In this document: piece after piece, positions 9,435 through 21,803 of the stretch
How the letters are laid out: every line of letters starts with the position of its first letter
Position numbering within the stretch: position 1 is the first letter of the stretch
The notes under the pieces: generated by a model
Told to the model about the DNA's origin: nothing
Database searches by the model: none
Seen by the model: only the letters and a program-made list of their open reading frames with translations
NCBI GenBank assembly: GCA_900110395.1
Contig: FODP01000004.1
Coordinates: 402,951 to 466,950, forward strand
Direction of reading: 5' to 3'
DNA length: 64,000 nt
Origin: Rhodospirillales bacterium URHD0017
GTDB lineage: Bacteria > Pseudomonadota > Alphaproteobacteria > Reyranellales > Reyranellaceae
Program-made: the position numbers and the translations under genes

Positions 9435-10901
9435 TCAGTCTGAATGTGCCCTGAGGAGATCTTGCACGAGCGACTCGCACTCCCTGGTGATCCCACTCCG
9501 GAACCAGCGCTGGGCGTTGATCTCGGGATCACCGGAGTAGAGCCGCTCATAAAGCCCGGCGCGCGAACCGAATTCGCTGCCAGTCATGTCCCAGGCGAGT
9601 TTCATCAGCTCGAGCCGCCGCTTGGCGTCGATGTTGGGGCCGACCAGCCACTGGTCCATCAGCGGGCCGATCTCGGGATTGGCATAGTCGGCGCCGCTCA
9701 TGGCGAGCACGCCCGAGCCGGCGGCGATGCGCAGCACGTCGGCCGCCTTGGTGTTGGCGTAGGGGAAGAAGAAGTTGATGGCCGCCCCGCCGGCGACGCC
9801 GACCGTCCTGGGTTCTGTGAGGCCATCGCCCTCGATCCGGGTCTCGCCACGGGCGAAGGCTTCGGCGCGGCGGAGGCCCTCCTCCACCGCGCCGGCGCGG
9901 ATGCCCTCGGCGACGCTCACCAGCGCTATGAGTTCGCCGATGGCGGCCTGGAAGCGCGGCAGCTTGTCCCGGCCGTTGGCGCGCGCGATTGCCGTCGCCA
10001 TGCCGGCCAGGAAGCGCAGCTTCATGGTCGAGCGGATGGTCGCCTGGATCGGCGTATAGCCCGGCCGCGACGACAGCATGCCGTTGTAGGCCTCGAGGTC
10101 GCCGTCGATGATCATGCGCTCGTGCGGCACCAGCACCCGGTCGAACATCAGGATGGCGTCGCCCTCGTCGAAGCGGCTCGAGAGCGGCCGGTCGAACGCG
10201 CTCTGCCCATGATGGAAGCTCTCGCGGCACAGGGTCGAGAGGCCGGGCGCGTTCATCGGCACCACGAAGGCCAGCACGAACTTCTCCTCGCCCGCCTTGC
10301 GCGGATAGTAGGGGCCGACGTAGCACTCGTTGGCGACCGGCGCCAAGGTCGAGAGCATGCGGCAGCCGCTGACGACGACGCCCTCGGCCGTGCGTTCCAC
10401 GACTTGCACCGCCTGGGATGGCGCATCGAGGGTCGAGCGATCGGACTGCGGATCGATCAGCGCATGGGTGACCTGGGAGTCGTTCTCGCGGCAGAGCTCG
10501 ACCATGCCCTGGGCACGGGCCGCCGCCTCGTTCTTGCCCAGCGCCCGCAGCGCCACCGCCTGGTCGACCAGGAAGGCCGACATGAAGTCGGTCAGGCGCC
10601 CCATCAGGCCGAAGGTCCGCTTGGCGCGCAGGTGGAAGCAGCCGGCGAGTGCTTTGAACTCCTCGCGCGTGCGCGCCTCGAGATAGGTCGTGCTCACCGC
10701 CTCGCCGGTCTTGGGCGACTTGTAGGCCAGCAGATGATGCAGAGCCGGATCGTGCTGGTCGTCGTTGAGAGCGGCGATGGTGCCGATGACGCCCTGCAAG
10801 GGCGGGTAATCGGTCACGTCGGTCACGACCTTGCCGTCGATGAAAAGCCTGCGGCCGTCGCGCAGTGAGTCGATGTATTGCCGGCCGGTCTTGATGGGCA
10901 T
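9435..10901 (-). CDS. 4-hydroxyphenylacetate 3-monooxygenase (HpaB) family oxygenase
   Basis: A 488-residue member of the HpaB/PvcC two-component flavin monooxygenase family, which hydroxylates phenolic substrates with reduced flavin supplied by a separate reductase. Features seen: the N-terminal TGRQYIDSLRDGRRLFIDG segment typical of the family, a long helical middle (CRENDSQVTHALIDPQ), and the C-terminal acyl-CoA dehydrogenase-like half. The ATG at 10901 follows GAGAGGAACCATC. A longer open frame to 10994 would cross the regulator's palindrome and is unlikely. The gene is divergent from an IclR-type regulator 81 bases away, which probably controls it. No HpaC-type reductase is adjacent; the flavin reductase at 17853 is a distant candidate. 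The same fold also occurs in 4-hydroxybutyryl-CoA dehydratase, so the substrate is not proven. Confidence 0.85.
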   Translation of the reverse strand: MPIKTGRQYIDSLRDGRRLFIDGKVVTDVTDYPPLQGVIGTIAALNDDQHDPALHHLLAYKSPKTGEAVSTTYLEARTREEFKALAGCFHLRAKRTFGLMGRLTDFMSAFLVDQAVALRALGKNEAAARAQGMVELCRENDSQVTHALIDPQSDRSTLDAPSQAVQVVERTAEGVVVSGCRMLSTLAPVANECYVGPYYPRKAGEEKFVLAFVVPMNAPGLSTLCRESFHHGQSAFDRPLSSRFDEGDAILMFDRVLVPHERMIIDGDLEAYNGMLSSRPGYTPIQATIRSTMKLRFLAGMATAIARANGRDKLPRFQAAIGELIALVSVAEGIRAGAVEEGLRRAEAFARGETRIEGDGLTEPRTVGVAGGAAINFFFPYANTKAADVLRIAAGSGVLAMSGADYANPEIGPLMDQWLVGPNIDAKRRLELMKLAWDMTGSEFGSRAGLYERLYSGDPEINAQRWFRSGITRECESLVQDLLRAHSD

Positions 10902-10965
10902 GATGGTTCCTCTCCGGCCGGCATCCTTGGCCGGGCACGGCTTGGCTTCCATGCCGGAATCTGGA

Positions 10966-10984
10966 ATGTTCGCGGCGCGAACAT
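10966..10984. promoter_or_regulatory. 19-bp perfect palindrome, candidate IclR-type operator
   Basis: ATGTTCGC-GGC-GCGAACAT is an exact inverted repeat (8-base arms, 3-base spacer) that ends on the first two bases of the regulator's start codon at 10983. IclR-family regulators generally bind short inverted repeats near divergent promoters, so this is a reasonable operator for both autoregulation and control of the monooxygenase. The binding itself is inferred. Confidence 0.6.
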
Positions 10985-11756
10985 GACCATCCATCGTTCC
11001 GTCCGAGCCCTCTCGCGCGGCCTGGCGCTGATCGGCGAGCTCAACACCAGCGGTCCGTCGAGCGCCCAGCAGCTCGCGCGCAAGAGCGGGCTCAACCGCA
11101 CGACCTGCTACCGGCTGCTGCAGACCCTGCAGCAGGAAGGCTACGTGACGTTCGACGACAAGAGCGCACTGTTCGGCCTGACCCCGCAGGTGCGGCGGCT
11201 CAGCGAGGGGCTGTCGTCGCAGGACCTGTCGCGGCAGGCCGCCCTGCCGCCCATGTTCGGCCTGCTCGAGCAGGTGTCATGGCCGAGCGACTTCGCCGTC
11301 TTCGAGCTGGGACGGATGATGATCCGCGAGAGCACGCATTCCTTCAGCCCGTTCTCGGTCCATCGCTCGATGGTCGGCCTCAGCCGTTCGCTGGTGCGCA
11401 GCGCCCTCGGCCGCGCCGTGCTGACGGCCGCGTCGGCCGCGCAGCGGCGCGAAATGCTGGAGATCTGCGCCTCGCTGGTGCCCGAGGATGCCGCACTCAC
11501 GCGCGACCGCCGCTACGTCAGCCGCTTCGTCGCGCGCACCAGAAGCGATGGTTACGCCTCGTCGGTGGGCGAGACCGAGCAAGGCATCAGCGCCATCGCC
11601 GTGCCGATCGGCGGTGTGGGCCCGGTGATCGGCAGCCTCAACATCGTGTTCTTCACCTCGGCGATGACGCCCGAGGTCGCGGCCAGGCGCTACGTGGCGA
11701 GCCTGAGGCAGGCCGCCCACGACATCGAACGTCGCTGGCGGGCAGCTCAGGCCTAG
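10983..11756 (+). CDS. IclR family transcriptional regulator
   Basis: A 257-residue regulator with an N-terminal winged helix-turn-helix at about 5-70 (RSVRALSRGLALIGEL, then SSAQQLARKSGLNRTTCYRLLQTL) and a C-terminal IclR effector-binding domain. The effector domain shows the usual SALGRAVL and GISAIAVPI blocks near 140 and 200. It reads away from the HpaB-type monooxygenase, so it most likely senses a phenolic compound and controls that gene. The only suitable ATG in frame is at 10983; an upstream extension lacks family similarity. The ribosome binding site is poor (GGAA about 16 bases upstream), and the palindrome overlapping the start codon suggests repression of its own expression. It converges with the helicase gene, with the two stops three bases apart. 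Confidence 0.9.
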   Translation: MTIHRSVRALSRGLALIGELNTSGPSSAQQLARKSGLNRTTCYRLLQTLQQEGYVTFDDKSALFGLTPQVRRLSEGLSSQDLSRQAALPPMFGLLEQVSWPSDFAVFELGRMMIRESTHSFSPFSVHRSMVGLSRSLVRSALGRAVLTAASAAQRREMLEICASLVPEDAALTRDRRYVSRFVARTRSDGYASSVGETEQGISAIAVPIGGVGPVIGSLNIVFFTSAMTPEVAARRYVASLRQAAHDIERRWRAAQA

Positions 11757-11757
11757 G

Positions 11758-16086
<4,329 letters not shown>

Positions 16087-16123
16087 GGGGATCCTGTGAA
16101 ATATGGGCTGCGCACACTCTGAA

Positions 16124-16643
16124 TCAACCGACCGAGCCGTCACCAGACTCTCTGCTTGCCCCCTGCCAATTCCTTGTCTCGGCGGGACAGAGCGACATCA
16201 ACAGCAGCAGCACGAGGACGGGGAAAACCCACCAGTTCAGCGCCTCGCCCGGGGCGTGCCCATCGCCGTGACGGGCTTGAGATGCCCGGACAGGCCGCGC
16301 AGGCAGGCTCTATGGCGAACACCAGGAGCACCAGGGGCGTGAGGCCGCGCCAGCGCAGCAAAAGGACCCACAGCAATCCTGCCAGCAGGAGCTGCATGGC
16401 GCCCCACTGGCCGAACATCGCCACGATGTTGGAGCCGCCGACGACGTGGACATCGATGGAGGCGATCGACTGCGCGCCGCCGTCGGGCAGCAGCAGGTGG
16501 ATCAGGCTGCGCACAGTGATGAAGGTCAGGTAGGCCATCGCCGCCCAGGTCGCGAGACGGGGGCCGTCGTAGATCGCGGGATTGGCCGGCAGCAGCGCCG
16601 CCGGCGCGGGCCGCCAGGACGTCGGAAAAAGCGAGGTGCTCAT
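16124..16643 (-). pseudogene. Small multi-pass membrane protein with two apparent single-base deletions
   Basis: The frame opened by the ATG at 16643 encodes membrane segments (ATWAAMAYLTFITV, MQLLLAGLLWVLLL, TPLVLLVFAIEP). After EPA the sensible protein moves to a second frame (LRGLSGHLKPVTAMGTP), then to a third ([19 protein letters not shown], a clear last membrane helix) that ends at 16124. Each shift is repaired by adding one base, the first near 16306-16309 and the second in the G run at 16250-16253. Read uncorrected, the first frame ends at 16140 with an atypical Arg/Pro-rich tail. The corrected product would be about 173 residues with four membrane helices and unknown function. This is either a decayed gene or two homopolymer errors in the assembly. 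Confidence 0.6.
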
Positions 16644-16714
16644 GCCTTCCCCACTCTAGCACCCCTTGCCCGGGCGCCTTCGACGCCTTAGGAAATCGTT
16701 GCGGGGGACAAACA

Positions 16715-16996
16715 ATGAATCGTAGCGAGTCGCGCATTGCGGCGCGTATCTACTTCCTCGAGCGGGAGCTCGAGCGCATGAGCTGTGCGGCCGATAATGC
16801 GGAGGACGAGCTTCGGGCGAAGCCGATGGACGCCGCCTCGGTCCGGCGACTGGAAGCGCTCTACTCGCTGGCCGACGAGACCTGGGAGCGCATCCAGACG
16901 TTGCGCGCGCGGCTGAGCGGCGGACCGTCGGTCATATACTTCAACCGGCGTCACACCGAACCCGCGGCGAAGGCCTGGCGGCAGGCGCTGGTCTAG
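16715..16996 (+). CDS. Small hypothetical protein with coiled-coil character
   Basis: A 93-residue protein beginning MNRSESRIAARIYFLEREL. It is rich in Glu, Arg and Ala with heptad-like leucines at about 10-65, so it is probably a soluble helical hairpin or coiled coil. A GGGGGAC stretch lies about 6 bases before the ATG. There is no signal peptide and no known catalytic motif. It is divergent from the membrane-protein gene (start 16643), leaving about 70 bases for promoters, and ends 16 bases before the convergent GST stop. I do not recognise the family. Confidence 0.6.
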   Translation: MNRSESRIAARIYFLERELERMSCAADNAEDELRAKPMDAASVRRLEALYSLADETWERIQTLRARLSGGPSVIYFNRRHTEPAAKAWRQALV

Positions 16997-17012
16997 ACGT
17001 CCATCCCTGTCG

Positions 17013-17753
17013 TCAGCCGCCGCCGGTGAAGGCTTCGATGCGCGCGGCGGCGAAAGCCGGCCGCGCTTGTATCGCGGCCCACCACGCCGCGACCTTGGGA
17101 TGGCGCGCCCGGCTCATCTCGTCGGGCGCGATCTCCTCGTCGATGCGCTTGACGAAGGGCACTGCGCCGATATCGGCCAGCGAATAGCGGTCGCCGACCA
17201 GCCAGCCGGCCGGGCCGATCACGTCCTCCATGCGATCGAGCAGCGCGGTCTTGAGCTTGTTGCGCGCCTCGGCCCGCTCCTCTTCGGTATAGGGCTTGCG
17301 CGCCGTCCGCAGCCAGGCCTCGCGCCGCTCCTTGCTGGGCACGCGGGCGAGCCGCTCGGCGAGCTCTGCATCGCTCCACTTCTGGGCGACCTGCGCCATG
17401 CCGTGCGCCCAGTTGAAGATGATCAGGTTGCCGATCAGCCCGTCGACATGGCGGATCCAGTTGCGCATCTCGGCCCGCCCATAGGCGTCGGCCGGCCGGA
17501 GCGGCGGCTCGGGCCAGGTCTCGTCGACGTATTCGCAGATCGTGCCGCTTTCGTAGAGCGCGCGACCGTCCGGCAGGATCAAGAGCGGAATGACGCCGTT
17601 GGGATTGAGCTTGAGGAATTCCGGCGAATGATGCTCGCCCTTCACCAGGTCGACCACCTTGCTGTCGAAGGCCAGCCCCTTCTCGGCCAGGCACAGGCGC
17701 ACGCGGCGCGACGCCGACGATCTCCAGCCATGAAAAAGCGTAAGCGATGCCAA
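17013..17753 (-). CDS. Glutathione S-transferase family protein
   Basis: A 246-residue cytosolic GST-like protein. The N-terminal thioredoxin-fold domain (1-80) starts LTLFHGWRSSASRRVRLCL, with a serine where the glutathione-activating residue sits. It has the NPNGVIPLLI cis-proline block and the ALYESGTICEYVDE glutathione-contact motif. The C-terminal helical domain contains GDRYSLADIGAVPFV, matching the conserved GST N-capping box. I place the start at TTG 17753 because it is preceded by GGGGGAG at a good distance and sits directly at the thioredoxin-fold edge; no ATG is near. The open frame continues upstream without similarity. The gene is divergent from a flavin reductase, 99 bases apart. 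Confidence 0.85.
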   Translation of the reverse strand: MASLTLFHGWRSSASRRVRLCLAEKGLAFDSKVVDLVKGEHHSPEFLKLNPNGVIPLLILPDGRALYESGTICEYVDETWPEPPLRPADAYGRAEMRNWIRHVDGLIGNLIIFNWAHGMAQVAQKWSDAELAERLARVPSKERREAWLRTARKPYTEEERAEARNKLKTALLDRMEDVIGPAGWLVGDRYSLADIGAVPFVKRIDEEIAPDEMSRARHPKVAAWWAAIQARPAFAAARIEAFTGGG

Positions 17754-17852
17754 ATCTTCGTCTCCCCCGTCGTCGCGGCGGACTGTACCCTTGGCGCGGC
17801 GGCTTCGGCACTGTTTTCGCTTAAGCTGGTCGGGCAGCAGAGGAGCAACGGG

Positions 17853-18332
17853 ATGGATAGCGAAATCGACGCAAAGACCTTCTGGAAGGCGATTGGCTGC
17901 CGGGCGATCGGCGTCGCGGTGGTCACCGCCCAGGGCACCGACGGGCCGGCCGGGTTCCTGGCGCTGTCGGCTACCCATCTGACGGCCAGCCCGCCCTTGA
18001 TGATGGTGTCGATCGGACTCACCACGTCGGCGCTCGGCGCCGTGAGGCAAGGCAACCATTTCGCCATCAACTACGTGCCCAAGGGCCGCGACGATCTCGC
18101 CGCCGAGTTCGGCGGCCGCGGCACGCTGAAGGGTGCCGACCGGTTCAAGGCCGGCGACTGGGCGACGCTGAGGACCGGCGCGCCGACCCTGGTGGACTCC
18201 GTGGGCGTAATCGACTGCCAGCTCGAGGAGATGATCGAACGCCACGGCACGGTGATCGCGCTTGGCCGGATCATGGCCTACACCGCCGGGACCAAGGACC
18301 CGCTGATCAGCTTCCGTGGCGGCTATCTGTAA
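17853..18332 (+). CDS. Flavin reductase-like FMN-binding domain protein
   Basis: A 159-residue member of the flavin reductase (HpaC/ActVB split-barrel) family, which uses NAD(P)H to reduce FMN or FAD, often for a partner monooxygenase. Seen in the sequence: an N-terminal FWKAIGCRAIGVAVVTAQ strand, the GFLALSATHLTASPPLMMVSI flavin-binding segment, and NHFAINYVPKGR. AGGAG lies 8 bases before the ATG at 17853. It could serve the HpaB-type monooxygenase at 9435-10901, about 7 kb away, which lacks a neighbouring reductase; this pairing is only an inference. Confidence 0.85.
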   Translation: MDSEIDAKTFWKAIGCRAIGVAVVTAQGTDGPAGFLALSATHLTASPPLMMVSIGLTTSALGAVRQGNHFAINYVPKGRDDLAAEFGGRGTLKGADRFKAGDWATLRTGAPTLVDSVGVIDCQLEEMIERHGTVIALGRIMAYTAGTKDPLISFRGGYL

Positions 18333-18416
18333 GGAGACTTGGTTAAAATCCCCGTGATCGCATGCAACCAAATCAGGCCCGCTGGTCATTGATGGATGTT
18401 ACGAGAGGAGCATCCG

Positions 18417-18806
18417 ATGACCTACCTGGACCTTGCTCCGGCCATCACGGCCCTTCGTGCACGACCGGAGGAGTTTGAATTCAGCAACGACACGCTTCAC
18501 CATCCGCGCAGTCGCCACAGGTTCCGCTTCGACAGCGAGGGCGATGTGCAGATCGATGCCCTCTGCGATTGCTCCCTGCTGCGGGCGCGGCCCGAGCAGG
18601 CCAAGGCGTTCCACACGGCCTATCGCGAGTGGCACGCTTCCTACTGGCGGCCGCTGCAGATCAACCGCGAGTTCGCCTCACACTTCGGACCGCCGCCGCT
18701 GTGGCGCCGGCTGGCCGTGTGGTTGCTGAACCGGCTGCTGTCGGGGCCAAGAGAGACCAAGCCGGTCGTGATGCCCACAGGCACACCACTGCAGCCGGCG
18801 GAGTGA
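18417..18806 (+). CDS. Hypothetical protein
   Basis: A 129-residue soluble protein (MTYLDLAPAITALRARPEEFEF...). GAGAGGAG lies about 8 bases before the ATG at 18417, which supports this start over an in-frame start at 18396. The middle holds a DALCDCSLL segment and the C-terminal third has an amphipathic LWRRLAVWLLNRLL helix that might touch a membrane. No signal peptide is evident. I do not recognise the family. It ends just before a strong hairpin shared with the convergent lipoprotein gene. Confidence 0.6.
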   Translation: MTYLDLAPAITALRARPEEFEFSNDTLHHPRSRHRFRFDSEGDVQIDALCDCSLLRARPEQAKAFHTAYREWHASYWRPLQINREFASHFGPPPLWRRLAVWLLNRLLSGPRETKPVVMPTGTPLQPAE

Positions 18807-18836
18807 GCCTCCGCACATCCGTCGTCGCAACGTCGA

Positions 18837-18863
18837 CGGCGCCCGCTTCGTCAGCGGGCGCCG
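18837..18863. terminator. Bidirectional hairpin terminator
   Basis: A perfect 10-base inverted repeat (CGGCGCCCGC and GCGGGCGCCG) with a 7-base loop sits between the convergent stops at 18806 and 18878. There is no long T tract, but the position and the very stable stem suit termination of both transcripts. Confidence 0.65.
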
Positions 18864-18877
18864 GGGCTTGAACGCGA

Positions 18878-19069
18878 TCAGCGCGTATAGACGGTGGTCG
18901 TCGCGGCAGGCGCCGCCGGCGTGGTGACCGTCGTGGTGCTGGCCGTGGCCGGCGAGCTGTAGGTGGTGGTGGTCGCGGCAGCCGGCGTGGGCTGCACCGT
19001 GGTGCGCTCCTGGACGGTGCAAGCCGCGGTAGCGATGGCAATCGTCAATCCGATGATCAAGAACTTCAT
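18878..19069 (-). CDS. Short Thr/Ala/Pro-rich lipoprotein
   Basis: A 63-residue protein with a lipoprotein signal (MKFLIIGLTIAIATAAC, lipid-attached Cys17) followed by a low-complexity tail made almost only of Thr, Ala, Pro, Val and Ser. AAGGAGCCCCT precedes the ATG at 19069, an excellent ribosome binding site. The mature peptide should be anchored in a membrane as a short disordered tether. Such small lipoproteins are common in alphaproteobacteria; no function is known to me. The longer open frame to 19483 is a shadow of the VOC gene. Confidence 0.75.
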   Translation of the reverse strand: MKFLIIGLTIAIATAACTVQERTTVQPTPAAATTTTYSSPATASTTTVTTPAAPAATTTVYTR

Positions 19070-19138
19070 AGGGGCTCCTTGTGCCTGGACGGCACAGGTC
19101 GCAACGTGACGGTCGTCCAACGGTTGCCGGGAGTTACC

Positions 19139-19534
19139 ATGACGCTGCTGCTCAATATCGACGTGCCCGACGTCGAAACGGCCCTGCGTTTCTACACCAA
19201 GGCTTTCGACCTCAAGGTCGGCCGCCGATTTGGTACCGATTTCGTCGAGCTTCTGGGCTGGCCGGCGCCCGTCTATCTGCTGACCAAGGCAGCCGGCACG
19301 ATCGGGGCCGGCGGCGATCCGCGGCGCTACAGCCGGCACTGGACTCCTGTCCATCCTGACATCGTCGTCGACGACGTCGATGCCGCCGTCGAACGCGCGG
19401 TCGCGGCCGGTGCCAGGCTCGAAGCCCCCGCCAAGGACGCTGCCTATGGCCGAATCGCCATGCTCGCCGATCCTTTCGGCCACGGCTTCTGCCTGCTGCA
19501 GTTCAACAAGCGCGGCTACGATGCGTTGCTTTAG
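19139..19534 (+). CDS. VOC family (glyoxalase/bleomycin resistance fold) protein
   Basis: A 131-residue single-domain vicinal oxygen chelate protein. It begins LLLNIDVPDVETALRFYTKAFDLKVGRRFG, the typical first beta-alpha-beta unit. It continues with a FVELLGWPAPVYLL strand and ends RIAMLADPFGHGFCLLQF, where the last metal-ligand region normally sits. The start at 19139 is chosen because the VOC fold begins there; an in-frame start at 19079 would add 20 unrelated residues. Substrate cannot be read from the sequence. It converges with the isomerase gene, the two stops being directly adjacent. Confidence 0.85.
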   Translation: MTLLLNIDVPDVETALRFYTKAFDLKVGRRFGTDFVELLGWPAPVYLLTKAAGTIGAGGDPRRYSRHWTPVHPDIVVDDVDAAVERAVAAGARLEAPAKDAAYGRIAMLADPFGHGFCLLQFNKRGYDALL

Positions 19535-20320
19535 CTACAGTCGGAGCAGACTGCCGTAGCCGTCGACCTTCGCCTGCACGCTGGCCGAGCGCAGGCAGTG
19601 CCAGAGGCTCGCCTGATTGGCCGAGATCACCGGCCGCTTCAGATCCTGCTCCAGCGCCTCGAGGATGCCGACGCAGCGAAAGCCGGTGCCGGCGATCAGC
19701 ACGCCGTCGGCATCGGCCGGGCAGGCCATCCTGATCTGGGCATAGAGCGGCTCGATCTCCTGCTCGAAGCCCGCTCCCTTGCCGACCAGCTCGCCGGGCG
19801 CGAGGTCACGCCACTTGCGGCCCGGGTCGTAGCGCAGATGGCCAGCGAGCTCGAAGCCGTGATCGGCGTAGTAGCGCCGGCCTGCCGCCACCGTCTCGTC
19901 GTTGAACCAGGGCGGCAGCACCAGGAAGGGCCGCTTGCACCCCGACGCGCGCAGCGCCGCGCAGGTGTCGATGCCGTTGGTGGTGACGATCGGTCCATCG
20001 CCCAGGAGCGGCAGGAGGCTCACCACCGCTGCCTCGTCCCACCCCTTGCCGCCCAGAAGGCTGCTCGAGCTGTGGGCGATCACGACGGCCGACAGCCGCA
20101 TGTTGGCGAACTGGCGGCAGCCGCGCACCAGGTCTTCCTCCGGTTCGACGTCGCGGCGGTCCTCGCGCCAGCGCAGCCAGGGCGCGCGCGCCGTCACGCG
20201 GGCGGCATGGACCGATACGCCCGACGGCGCCATCGCCCACCATTCGGCTTCCGGCACGGCTTCGTTGCCGACGATGAACAGACCGATGCGGGCCCGCCAG
20301 CCCCAGTTGTCGTTGGTCAC
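19535..20320 (-). CDS. Maleate isomerase / arylmalonate decarboxylase-like Asp/Glu racemase superfamily protein
   Basis: A 261-residue cytosolic protein of the aspartate/glutamate racemase superfamily, closest in layout to maleate cis-trans isomerases. Features include RIGLFIVGNEAVPEAEWW at the N-terminus, ANMRLSAVVIAHSSSSLLGG, IVTTNGIDTCAAL and, near the C-terminus, ADGVLIAGTGFRCVGILEAL followed by KRPVISANQASLWHCL. The usual catalytic cysteine pair is not clearly present: the first position reads as Ser (AHSSSS) and the second as Gly/Thr-rich (AGTGFRC). The exact activity is therefore uncertain. The start is a GTG at 20320 with GGAGA about 11 bases before. It is the last gene of a probable operon with the STAS-like and phosphodiesterase genes upstream. 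Confidence 0.7.
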   Translation of the reverse strand: MTNDNWGWRARIGLFIVGNEAVPEAEWWAMAPSGVSVHAARVTARAPWLRWREDRRDVEPEEDLVRGCRQFANMRLSAVVIAHSSSSLLGGKGWDEAAVVSLLPLLGDGPIVTTNGIDTCAALRASGCKRPFLVLPPWFNDETVAAGRRYYADHGFELAGHLRYDPGRKWRDLAPGELVGKGAGFEQEIEPLYAQIRMACPADADGVLIAGTGFRCVGILEALEQDLKRPVISANQASLWHCLRSASVQAKVDGYGSLLRL

Positions 20321-20341
20321 GGGAAGAATGTCTCCAAGGAT

Positions 20342-20716
20342 CTATGCCGGCGCCGCCAGGCCGTCGATCCAGCGACGCGCCTGGCCAAGGTTGAGGAAAA
20401 GCCGCATCGGCCGATCAGCCGAGGCGAGCACGCCCAGCATGCGCGCCACCGGCTCGGCCTTGTCGTGCGGCAGCACGACGGCGAGCGCACCGACCGGGCG
20501 ATGATGGTAGCTCCTGAACCGGGCCGCGATCGCCATGATCTCGTCGTGGTTCATCACGACGTTGCCGTCCCTGCCGTCGTACAGCTTGCGATAGGCAACG
20601 GCGCCACCGCCCTCGATGGCATCGAGATACTCCTCGGCGTCGGTCTGGGTGACGTCGCCCTCGGCCGTCACCACGACGAGCTGCTGCCTGGAGTCAATCG
20701 TCCAGTAGACCGGCAT
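20342..20716 (-). CDS. STAS/SpoIIAA-like small protein
   Basis: A 124-residue protein with the alternating strand/helix look of SpoIIAA-like (STAS) domains: MPVYWTIDSRQQLVVVTAEGDVT, a YLDAIEGGG helix, KLYDGRDGNVVMNHDEIMAIAARF, GALAVVLPHDKAEPVARML and a C-terminal FLNLGQARRWI helix. No catalytic motif is visible. It lies 16 bases downstream of the cyclic-nucleotide phosphodiesterase and 21 bases upstream of the isomerase, so the three are probably cotranscribed. A role in binding or signalling is an inference from the fold only. Confidence 0.65.
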   Translation of the reverse strand: MPVYWTIDSRQQLVVVTAEGDVTQTDAEEYLDAIEGGGAVAYRKLYDGRDGNVVMNHDEIMAIAARFRSYHHRPVGALAVVLPHDKAEPVARMLGVLASADRPMRLFLNLGQARRWIDGLAAPA

Positions 20717-20732
20717 TCTCAGGCGGCCCCGA

Positions 20733-21734
20733 TCACTTGAAATGCCATCGGCTGCCCTGCTCCGGAATGACGAAGCGTACCCCGAGGTCGTTGGCCGCCT
20801 CCAGCTCCTGCAGGAGCTGGCGCTGCGGCTGTTCCTTGGTCAGCGAATACTTGATGTGGCTCACGACCACCGGCAGGTCCTTCAGCGCCTTGCCGCCGGC
20901 CAGGCCATCGAGCTTGCGCAGCTCCTCGATCAGCCAACGCGGTGTCAGATGGCCGAACAGCAGGTTGTCGGGCCGGTCGCTGGTGTAGGACACTTCGATG
21001 ACAATGGCTTTCAGCCGCTTCTGTTTCGCCCGCTCCGCCACCGCGGCCCAGACGTCGTTGAGCCGCGTGCCCTTCTCGACCGTATCGGGGCCGGTGTCGC
21101 CGAAGCACAGGATGCCGTCGCCGCCGCTTTCGAGCAGGAAGGCGGTCGATTCGACGCCGCCATGGGACAGCGGAAAGGCGGTCACGGTCATGGCGGTGTC
21201 GGCGACCGGCGTCGCCACGCCGGGCGCCAGCTCGGCGATGGCGTACTTCTTGAGCTGCGGGGCCTTGCCGCGATCGCTGAAGTTCGGCCAGGCGCGCCAG
21301 TTGAAATAGGTCTCGACGAGGTCGTTGCCGACCGATGGCAGGGTGTAGATCGGCTTCTTGCTGTCGTCGGGCGAGGCGACGATCAGGCCGGCGACATGGT
21401 CGAGATGGGCGTGGCTGATCAGGTAGCCCTTGATCACGGTGGTCAGCATGTAGCCGACGCGGCTCTGCGGTGAATCGGCCGGCACGGTGACGTTGGCGAA
21501 GGCGCCCTTCTCCTCGGCAACGCGCAGCCCGTTCACAAGGGTGCCGGCATCACAGGCGACGCCGCGGTTGTCGCCATGCGGATGGATCAGCGAGGCGCTG
21601 AGGTTGCCGTCCTGGATGCCGCCCAGCGCACCCAGCACCACGAGGTCGAAGCCGTCCGCGGCAAACGCTTTTGGCCCGCCGGGAAGCAACGCTGCCACGG
21701 CAATGGCGGCAGCGGCAAACTTTGCGGATCTCAT
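20733..21734 (-). CDS. Class II 3',5'-cyclic-nucleotide phosphodiesterase, exported
   Basis: A 333-residue metallo-beta-lactamase-fold phosphodiesterase of the PDE1/CpdP class that hydrolyses cAMP or cGMP. The signature is HAHLDHVAGL near residue 109 (two-metal site). Supporting blocks are FPLSHGGVESTAFLL, ILCFGDTGPDTVE and the class-specific IVIEVSYTSDRPDNLLFGHLTP. Residues 1-25 form a signal peptide ending KAFAA, so it should act in the periplasm, as reported for CpdP-like enzymes. It is the only cyclic-nucleotide hydrolase in a window that also has two nucleotide cyclases at 2-9 kb, although they are not linked in one operon. Confidence 0.88.
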   Translation of the reverse strand: MRSAKFAAAAIAVAALLPGGPKAFAADGFDLVVLGALGGIQDGNLSASLIHPHGDNRGVACDAGTLVNGLRVAEEKGAFANVTVPADSPQSRVGYMLTTVIKGYLISHAHLDHVAGLIVASPDDSKKPIYTLPSVGNDLVETYFNWRAWPNFSDRGKAPQLKKYAIAELAPGVATPVADTAMTVTAFPLSHGGVESTAFLLESGGDGILCFGDTGPDTVEKGTRLNDVWAAVAERAKQKRLKAIVIEVSYTSDRPDNLLFGHLTPRWLIEELRKLDGLAGGKALKDLPVVVSHIKYSLTKEQPQRQLLQELEAANDLGVRFVIPEQGSRWHFK

Positions 21735-21803
21735 CTCAGCTCCCCCGACGGCGTCTCAACGAGCCGGAGGTTAGCCTTCCCGCGCGCCGCCGCCTACCCG
21801 AGA

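Noticed and set aside
20733-21734. Calling the metallo-beta-lactamase-fold protein a beta-lactamase or ribonuclease Z
   Set aside because: The HAHLDHVAGL motif, the EVSYTSDRPDN-type block and the signal peptide fit class II cyclic-nucleotide phosphodiesterases better.
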